A DNA stretch of 18,655 nt from a bacterium (GTDB lineage Bacteria; Spirochaetota; Spirochaetia; JABEVK01). Below are positions 13,404 to 18,655 of the stretch, one piece after another (within the stretch, counting starts at the first letter, position 1; every line of letters starts with the position of its first letter). The translations under genes were made by a program, and so were the position numbers. The notes under the pieces were generated by a model. The model searched no databases. It was not told the DNA's origin and worked only from the letters and a program-made list of their open reading frames with translations. The stretch is taken from contig JAJXVP010000026.1 of the NCBI GenBank assembly GCA_021782055.1, positions 3,123-21,777 on the forward strand, given 5' to 3'.

Positions 13404-14938
13404 ACTCTCAGCCACCTAAGCTGGCCGCCGTCATTAATGTTGGATCATCGTCCATTCGGATGGTCATTGCAGAAATTCTTGACAAGGGCGAAATTCGTTT
13501 TGTCGAACAAGCTATAAAGTTTCTCAGTTTAGGTCGAGAAGTCTATACTGACGGTTTCGTCCATAAAAAAACATTCGGTCAAGCCATTCAGATCTTTCTT
13601 CAATACAAGGAATTGTTAGCCACCTATGGCATTCTTCCTGAACAGACCCGGTGCATTGGCACAGCGGCCCTCAGGGACGCCCGCAATCAAGACAACTTTG
13701 TTGACCGCATTGAAGTGCGGACAGGGTTTCATATCAAGGTGCTCAATGGAATCGAAGAAAATCGCCTGTCGTACATGGCCGTTCAGTACGCCTTGCGACA
13801 CCAATGGGCCCAGGTCTCACGCCACAACTCTATTATTGCCGAGGTTGGCGGCGGTAGCACCGAGCTGATCCTCCTTCGGAGGGGTATGATTTGTGCGGTT
13901 CACTCGCTCAGCTTTGGGACGATTCGCATCGAAGAAAGCTACCGTGGCAGTTTAGAAGGAGACATTACCCCACGTACACTCAGGCAAAGTTTGCATAGCA
14001 CTAACAAGATTCTTGATGATGAACTCAAGCTCACCTCAGTCAAGGTTTTTATCGGTGTGGGTAACTACGCCCGTCAAGCAGCCGAGATTCTCAAAGCGCC
14101 CGATGAGCCGGGGGCTTGGCGAGTACCCAAAGAAGCCTGGTTGCAATTATCACAACAAATTCAAAAGATGAGTCCAGACGAGATTGTTCGCCGCTACGGT
14201 TTACCCTCGTCGGCCGCCGAAGGTTTTGCTAGTGCCCTTCAAGCTTTTTACTTTATTCTTGATGAAACAGAAGCCGAAGAGCTGTTAATTCCCAAGGTGG
14301 GCTTTTCAGAAGGCCTCTTAGTCGAAATGGGGCCAGGCGTAGACAGTGCAATTCAGAGTCGGTTTTTAAACCAGGTCCGTGCCAGCGCGCTCAGCCTAGG
14401 TAAAAAATTCCATTTTGACGTCGAACATGCCCGCCATGTTGCCGAACTGTCACTCTCGATTTTTGATCAGATGATGAGCGATCACAGCCTCTCGCAACAC
14501 GAACGCCTACTTTTAGAGGTTGCGGCCCTTCTTCACGATATCGGGACATATATCAAGCCCTCTGGCCATCATAAACATAGTCAGTACCTTGTCGAAAACT
14601 CTGAGCTTTTTGGCCTTTCACCTGATGAAATCGTTATCGTTGGTAACGTGGTTCGGTACCATCGTAAATCCATGCCACTCCCCACACACCCGAGCTATAT
14701 GGCGCTTCCCCGGGAGTCCCGCTTGGTCGTGCTCAAGTTGGCGGCAATCCTGAGAGTAGCAGACGCCTTAGACCGGGGGCACTCTCAAAAGGTGACAAAC
14801 CCGAGACTATCGCGTCATGACGACCAGATGCGAATTACCGCCGATTATACGGCCGATGTGGCTTCTGAACGGTTCAGTTTGGCCGAAAAAAGTGATCTTT
14901 TTGAAGAAGTCTTTGGTTGGAAGACTGTTCTGATATAA
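13400..14938 (+). CDS. ppx: Exopolyphosphatase / pppGpp phosphohydrolase family (Ppx/GppA)
   Basis: Cleaves terminal phosphate from polyphosphate or from pppGpp. The 512 residues match the length of E. coli Ppx. Seen: an ASKHA-type N-terminal half with INVGSSSIRMVIAE (residues 12-25), GTAALRDARN, NGIEENRLSY with the acidic residues Glu119-Glu120, and AEVGGGSTEL with Glu148; then a C-terminal HD-like half with LLHDIGTYIK (His379-Asp380) and VRYHRK. In the first loop the family's aspartate (IDxGSNS) is Asn13, and SNS is SSS; this may weaken metal binding. I chose the ATG at 13400, which overlaps the stop of the kinase gene, over a much longer frame that reads back into it. Whether it prefers polyphosphate or pppGpp cannot be decided, although ppk next door favours polyphosphate. 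Confidence 0.9.
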   Translation: MNSQPPKLAAVINVGSSSIRMVIAEILDKGEIRFVEQAIKFLSLGREVYTDGFVHKKTFGQAIQIFLQYKELLATYGILPEQTRCIGTAALRDARNQDNFVDRIEVRTGFHIKVLNGIEENRLSYMAVQYALRHQWAQVSRHNSIIAEVGGGSTELILLRRGMICAVHSLSFGTIRIEESYRGSLEGDITPRTLRQSLHSTNKILDDELKLTSVKVFIGVGNYARQAAEILKAPDEPGAWRVPKEAWLQLSQQIQKMSPDEIVRRYGLPSSAAEGFASALQAFYFILDETEAEELLIPKVGFSEGLLVEMGPGVDSAIQSRFLNQVRASALSLGKKFHFDVEHARHVAELSLSIFDQMMSDHSLSQHERLLLEVAALLHDIGTYIKPSGHHKHSQYLVENSELFGLSPDEIVIVGNVVRYHRKSMPLPTHPSYMALPRESRLVVLKLAAILRVADALDRGHSQKVTNPRLSRHDDQMRITADYTADVASERFSLAEKSDLFEEVFGWKTVLI

Positions 14939-14957
14939 CTTTCTAAAGGATTTCAAA

Positions 14958-14981
14958 ATGCTTGAGGAGCAGGATCGATGA
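14958..14981 (+). CDS. Seven-codon leader reading frame coupled to ppk
   Basis: AAAGGA (14945-14950) lies seven bases before an ATG that opens a seven-codon frame, MLEEQDR, whose TGA overlaps the ppk start as ATGA. The codons for Glu-Glu-Gln contain the ribosome-binding site used by ppk (GAGGAG, 14964-14969). A ribosome translating it would uncover or block that site. It may be real coupling or chance. Confidence 0.35.
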   Translation: MLEEQDR

Positions 14982-17086
14982 GCGACGTTGCCCCATATTT
15001 TAACCGAGAGTTAAGCTGGATTGAGTTCAATAGACGTGTCTTAGATGAGGCACGACAAGAGTCCGTTCCTCCCTTAGAAAAAATCAAATACTTAGCCATC
15101 GTCAGTTCGAACTTTGATGAGTTTTTTATGGTGCGTGTCGCTTCGGTGCGCCGTGCCGTTAAAGGGGGTGATCGGTGGCCAACTCAGCTAGCGGAAACGC
15201 CTTCACAAACGCTTAAGTTGGTTCACAACCTCTACCGGAAAACCTATGAAGAGCAGTATCAACTGTGGGATGAAATTCGTTCACATTTAGCTGAACGCGG
15301 AATCCGTCGTCTTGTTCCCAGCGAATTTCACCCAGAACAGCTCAATTTTGTTCGTGAACGCTTTCAAAAAGAACTTTTCGACGTACTTTCACCAGTGAAG
15401 ATCGAAGACAATCGGCCTTTTCCCTTTACCGGCAACCTAAGGCTTAACCTGGCGTTTTTGCTCAGTGGCGGCAGCCCCGAAGTAGGCAAAATGATTATGG
15501 TCGAAGTCCCGGCCTACCTTGATCGCCTGGTGTGGTTGCCTGATGACCGCCCCGGTGCAAGTTTTGCCTTTATCGAAGATATTGTTGGGATTTTTGTTGA
15601 ACAGCTTGTTCCCGGTTATCAAATTCGAGGGCGAGTGGAGTTTCGGATCACTCGTGATGCTGACATTCCGGTCGATGAAGAAAAAGAAGAAGACTTTGTT
15701 GAAGCTATGGCTCGCATCCTACAGAATCGGATGCATTCTCACCCCATGCGCTTGGAAGTAAGGGGAAACAATGAAGAACTCATCAACCGATTGACGGCAG
15801 CACTCGACATCGACGCCGATGCAGTCTTTCCTATTCCCGGCCCCCTCAACCTTAAAGATCTTTTCAGCTTGGCCACGGTAAGCGGCTATGACGAACTTAA
15901 GTTCCCCGTTTGGGAATCGCGACGCCCCCTTCCTGACGATGAGAATATTTGGGAATGGATCAGAACGGAGGACCGCTTATTATTTCTACCCTATGAATCT
16001 TTTACTCCCGTCATTCGATTGCTCTCAGAAGCAGCCGTAGACCCCGACGTTCTTGCGATTCGCATGACGCTTTACCGTACCTCTGGTGATTCACCGATTG
16101 TTCATGCTTTAGCGCAAGCGGCTCGTGAAGGCAAACAGGTGATGGTCCTGGTAGAGCTAAAAGCGCGCTTTGATGAAGAGCAAAATATCAGCTGGGCCCG
16201 CACCCTTGAGCAGTCCGGTTGTACAGTCATTTACGGAGTCGAAGGTCTAAAAGTCCACGCGAAGGCCCTACTTATTGTCCGCCGAGAAAGCGATGGCATA
16301 AGACGTTATGTTCATTTAGGCACCGGCAATTACAATGAAAAAACCGCAAAACTCTATGGAGACTTCGGCCTTTTCACAGCACGTTCGGATTATACCTTTG
16401 AAGTAGCCCAATTTTTTAACGCTATAACTGGGTATTCGTCTATTGGGCGAATGCATTACCTGGTCATGGCTCCGCACAACCTCAAGTCGAAACTTTTATC
16501 GCAACTTGAAGGCCTAACCCAACAAGCCCGCCAGGGTGTGTCGTGCCGAATCCGGGCAAAAATGAACTCGTTAGCGGACGAAGATATTATCCAAGCCCTT
16601 TACAGGGCGAGCCAGGCGGGAGTAAACATTCTCCTCAACGTTCGCGGTATCTGCATGCTGGTTCCCGGAAAAGACTTCAGCGCCAATATCCACGTCATCA
16701 GCATTGTGGACCGTTACTTGGAACATGCCCGTGTCTTTATTTTTCAGGCTGGAGAAACCGAGGAAGTTTTTTTATCATCCGCGGACTGGATGTTTCGCAA
16801 CCTAGAACGCCGCGTGGAATTGATGTTCCCCGTCTTATTTCCTCCACTCAAAGAACGGATTAAAAGCGCCGTCGAAGTCTGGCTGAACGATAACGTCAAA
16901 GCACGTGTTTTAACCAGCGAGGGTAACTGGATACGGCGTCAACCGAGTTTAACCGACGACGGCACCTTGCAGGATGAGCTTAGAGCGCAAGAGGTGTTTC
17001 ATCGTCAGGTGGAACAAGAACGTCGGATGGAGCGTAGCGCACCGAAGCGAGATCTGATCGCTCGAAGGAAACCTAAGAATTCCTGA
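14978..17086 (+). CDS. ppk: Polyphosphate kinase 1
   Basis: Makes inorganic polyphosphate reversibly from ATP, usually at the inner face of the membrane. The 702 residues are close to E. coli Ppk (688). Seen: the N-terminal helical domain with YFNRELSWIEFNRRVLDEA at 7-25 and SNFDEFFMVRVASV; the head domain; then the two phospholipase-D-like catalytic domains. The phospho-accepting histidine is His427 in KVHAKALL, and the second conserved histidine is His446 in YVHLGTGNYNEKTAKLYGD; their spacing of 19 equals that of E. coli His435 and His454. A basic C-terminal tail ends ARRKPKNS. GAGGAG lies nine bases before the ATG. It is the last gene of the ROK-ppx-ppk group, so the window encodes both synthesis and breakdown of polyphosphate. 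There is no T-run terminator after it. Confidence 0.97.
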   Translation: MSDVAPYFNRELSWIEFNRRVLDEARQESVPPLEKIKYLAIVSSNFDEFFMVRVASVRRAVKGGDRWPTQLAETPSQTLKLVHNLYRKTYEEQYQLWDEIRSHLAERGIRRLVPSEFHPEQLNFVRERFQKELFDVLSPVKIEDNRPFPFTGNLRLNLAFLLSGGSPEVGKMIMVEVPAYLDRLVWLPDDRPGASFAFIEDIVGIFVEQLVPGYQIRGRVEFRITRDADIPVDEEKEEDFVEAMARILQNRMHSHPMRLEVRGNNEELINRLTAALDIDADAVFPIPGPLNLKDLFSLATVSGYDELKFPVWESRRPLPDDENIWEWIRTEDRLLFLPYESFTPVIRLLSEAAVDPDVLAIRMTLYRTSGDSPIVHALAQAAREGKQVMVLVELKARFDEEQNISWARTLEQSGCTVIYGVEGLKVHAKALLIVRRESDGIRRYVHLGTGNYNEKTAKLYGDFGLFTARSDYTFEVAQFFNAITGYSSIGRMHYLVMAPHNLKSKLLSQLEGLTQQARQGVSCRIRAKMNSLADEDIIQALYRASQAGVNILLNVRGICMLVPGKDFSANIHVISIVDRYLEHARVFIFQAGETEEVFLSSADWMFRNLERRVELMFPVLFPPLKERIKSAVEVWLNDNVKARVLTSEGNWIRRQPSLTDDGTLQDELRAQEVFHRQVEQERRMERSAPKRDLIARRKPKNS

Positions 17087-17145
17087 CATTCTTTGCTATG
17101 AATTCTCGGGGTAATGCGGTAAATTATCTCCATCGCGGAGGTAAT

Positions 17146-18655
17146 ATGGAGATTTCTTCTTTGAAGGCCTTGGCCGCATCTGTGCGTTCTTTGTCCATGG
17201 ACGCTGTTCAGGCCGCCAATTCAGGCCACCCGGGGATGCCCCTAGGGTGTGCCGATCTGGGGGCCTTACTGTACGGTGAAGTTCTAAAACATGATCCTTC
17301 TCAGCCCCAATGGATCGATCGCGATCGTTTTATCTTGTCGGCGGGCCATGGGTCAATGTTGCTTTACTCGCTTCTACACCTTACCGGTTACGGGTTGCCT
17401 CTTGAGGAGTTGAAGAAATTCCGTCAATTAGGGAGTAAGACTCCAGGCCATCCCGAGTATGGTTGGACGGTAGGCGTCGAGACAACGACAGGACCGTTAG
17501 GGGCCGGTTTCAGCAACGCTGTGGGTTTTGCCATTGCCGAAACCAAACTTGCGGCCGAATTTAATACTCCCGAACACACTGTCATTGACCATTACACGTA
17601 TGCCCTCGCTGGCGACGGATGTCTTATGGAAGGGGTAAGTGCCGAAGCCGCCTCGTTAGCCGGTCACTTGGAGTTGGGTAAGCTCATTGTGTTTTATGAT
17701 TCCAACGGCATCACCATCGAAGGTCATACGGATATTGCGTTTACCGAAGATGTAGCTGGTCGCTTTGAAGCTTACGGCTGGCAAGTCCTCAAGGGCAGTG
17801 CACACGACATTTCACAAATGATGGCTCTCATCACCGAAGCAAAAGCCGAAAAGAAACGCCCTTCGTTGTTGATTCTCACCAGCACTATTGGCTTTGGGTC
17901 TCCCCATAAAGCTGGTACGCACGACGTCCACGGGACTCCCCTAGGAGCAGAGGAAATCAAAGCAACCAAAAAGAACTTGGGTTTGCCTGAGGACGAACAG
18001 TTTTATATCGTCCCGGAGGCGTTACGCTACACTGCACAAAAAGCTGTTCCCTGGAAAGCAGCCCGAGAAGCGTGGGAAAAAACTTTCGCCTCCTGGGCTA
18101 AAGCCAACCCAGAGCTAAAAACTAAGTGGGACAATTTTTTTGCTGACCCAACAGCCTTAGTAGAACACGCCGAAGAACCCAGCTTTGCCCTTGGCGAGGC
18201 GGTCGCCACTCGTGTGGCCGGTGGCAAGAGCTTGAATGCGTTTGCCAAAGTCATGCCCAGCTTAACCGGAGGCTCAGCGGACCTGGCTCCTTCTAATAAT
18301 ACCGCTCTACCCTTCGGTGAGTATTCGGCTCAAAATCGTCTTGGTCGAACTTTTCACTTCGGGGTGCGTGAGCATGGTATGGGGGGCGTTGTTAACGGCA
18401 TGAACTTGCATGGGGGACTTCGGGCCTTTGGCGCCACCTTCCTGGTCTTTTCAGACTATATGCGTCCTCCCCTTCGTTTGTCTGCGATAATGGGGCTTTC
18501 TTCACTTTTTGTTTTTACTCACGACTCGCTGTTTGTTGGTGAAGATGGACCGACCCACCAGCCCATTGAGCATGCAGAAGCACTTCGCGCTATTCCGCGC
18601 TTGCTTGTTCTTCGGCCCGGAGACGCGCAAGAAACCTTCCTGGCATGGAAGCTGG
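17146..18655 (+). CDS. tkt: Transketolase (partial, 3' end beyond right edge)
   Basis: Moves two-carbon ketol units between sugar phosphates in the pentose phosphate pathway, with thiamine diphosphate and a divalent metal. The first 503 residues are visible, against about 660 for the whole enzyme. Seen: NSGHPGMPLG (His28); LSAGHGSML; the thiamine diphosphate/metal loop LAGDGCLMEG (Asp157) with DSNGITIEG (Asn187); KAGTHDVHG; the catalytic glutamate in GVREHGMG (Glu409); and THDSLFVGEDGPTHQP (His459). The AGDGCLMEG and REHGMG forms mark a transketolase, not a 1-deoxyxylulose-5-phosphate synthase. The start is firm: GGAGG lies four bases before the ATG. The 59-base gap after ppk has a TAAATT at 17120-17125 but no -35 at proper spacing, so I cannot say whether it has its own promoter. 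Confidence 0.96.
   Translation, partial: MEISSLKALAASVRSLSMDAVQAANSGHPGMPLGCADLGALLYGEVLKHDPSQPQWIDRDRFILSAGHGSMLLYSLLHLTGYGLPLEELKKFRQLGSKTPGHPEYGWTVGVETTTGPLGAGFSNAVGFAIAETKLAAEFNTPEHTVIDHYTYALAGDGCLMEGVSAEAASLAGHLELGKLIVFYDSNGITIEGHTDIAFTEDVAGRFEAYGWQVLKGSAHDISQMMALITEAKAEKKRPSLLILTSTIGFGSPHKAGTHDVHGTPLGAEEIKATKKNLGLPEDEQFYIVPEALRYTAQKAVPWKAAREAWEKTFASWAKANPELKTKWDNFFADPTALVEHAEEPSFALGEAVATRVAGGKSLNAFAKVMPSLTGGSADLAPSNNTALPFGEYSAQNRLGRTFHFGVREHGMGGVVNGMNLHGGLRAFGATFLVFSDYMRPPLRLSAIMGLSSLFVFTHDSLFVGEDGPTHQPIEHAEALRAIPRLLVLRPGDAQETFLAWKL

Noticed and set aside
17076..17106. AGAATTC and GAATTCT inverted repeat across the ppk stop
   Set aside because: Each half is itself palindromic, the spacer is 17 bases, and no T-run follows; probably chance.
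1..18655. CRISPR arrays, tRNA or rRNA genes, transposases, phage or defence genes
   Set aside because: None seen on either strand by reading; almost all sequence is taken up by ordinary metabolic and envelope genes.

Overview
This is a gene-dense 18.7-kb stretch of bacterial chromosome, roughly half G+C. It holds 14 protein-coding genes, two of them cut by the window edges. I saw no tRNA, rRNA, CRISPR, insertion sequence or phage gene, and no gene-free gap longer than about 265 bases. An omptin-like outer-membrane barrel and several exported proteins point to a diderm (Gram-negative-type) organism. The combination of a short RRM protein, an omptin and PPK1/PPX together with fused tetrapyrrole genes would fit a spirochaete-like lineage. 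That placement is my inference and is not proven by any marker gene here.

Layout. (1) 1-1095, minus: a membrane sensor histidine kinase, cut by the left edge. (2) 1105-1265: a divergent control region with a sigma70-like promoter and two NrdR-box-like motifs 41 bp apart. (3) 1266-5075, plus: class I ribonucleotide reductase alpha subunit followed, after one stop codon and three bases and in the same frame, by an HD-type metal phosphohydrolase. (4) 5161-6485, plus: a thioredoxin-fold protein with a single active-site cysteine, overlapping an exported helical-repeat (TPR/TatT-like) protein. (5) 6528-10543, minus: an exported L,D-transpeptidase, then hemA, a fused hemC-hemD and hemB, with a good promoter just before hemA. 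(6) 10808-12368, plus: an RRM RNA-binding protein behind a structured leader, a small ABM-fold protein and an omptin-family outer-membrane protease. (7) 12417-17086, plus: ROK sugar kinase, exopolyphosphatase-type Ppx/GppA and polyphosphate kinase, tightly coupled. (8) 17146-18655, plus: transketolase, cut by the right edge.

How the genes work together. Region 3 concerns deoxynucleotide supply. Region 5 makes the early tetrapyrrole intermediates from glutamyl-tRNA through to uroporphyrinogen III. Region 7 couples glucose phosphorylation to making and breaking polyphosphate, and the adjacent transketolase extends this into central carbon metabolism.

Most unusual points. The HemC half of the HemC-HemD fusion appears to lack the whole C-terminal domain that carries the dipyrromethane-binding cysteine. 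The neighbouring HemA is also cut down, with no dimerisation domain. The omptin homologue keeps all four catalytic residues. The RRM gene has a hairpin-rich leader, two genes look leaderless, and a seven-codon reading frame is coupled to ppk. I do not see an obvious wholly new multi-gene system. The trimmed tetrapyrrole pathway is the best lead.
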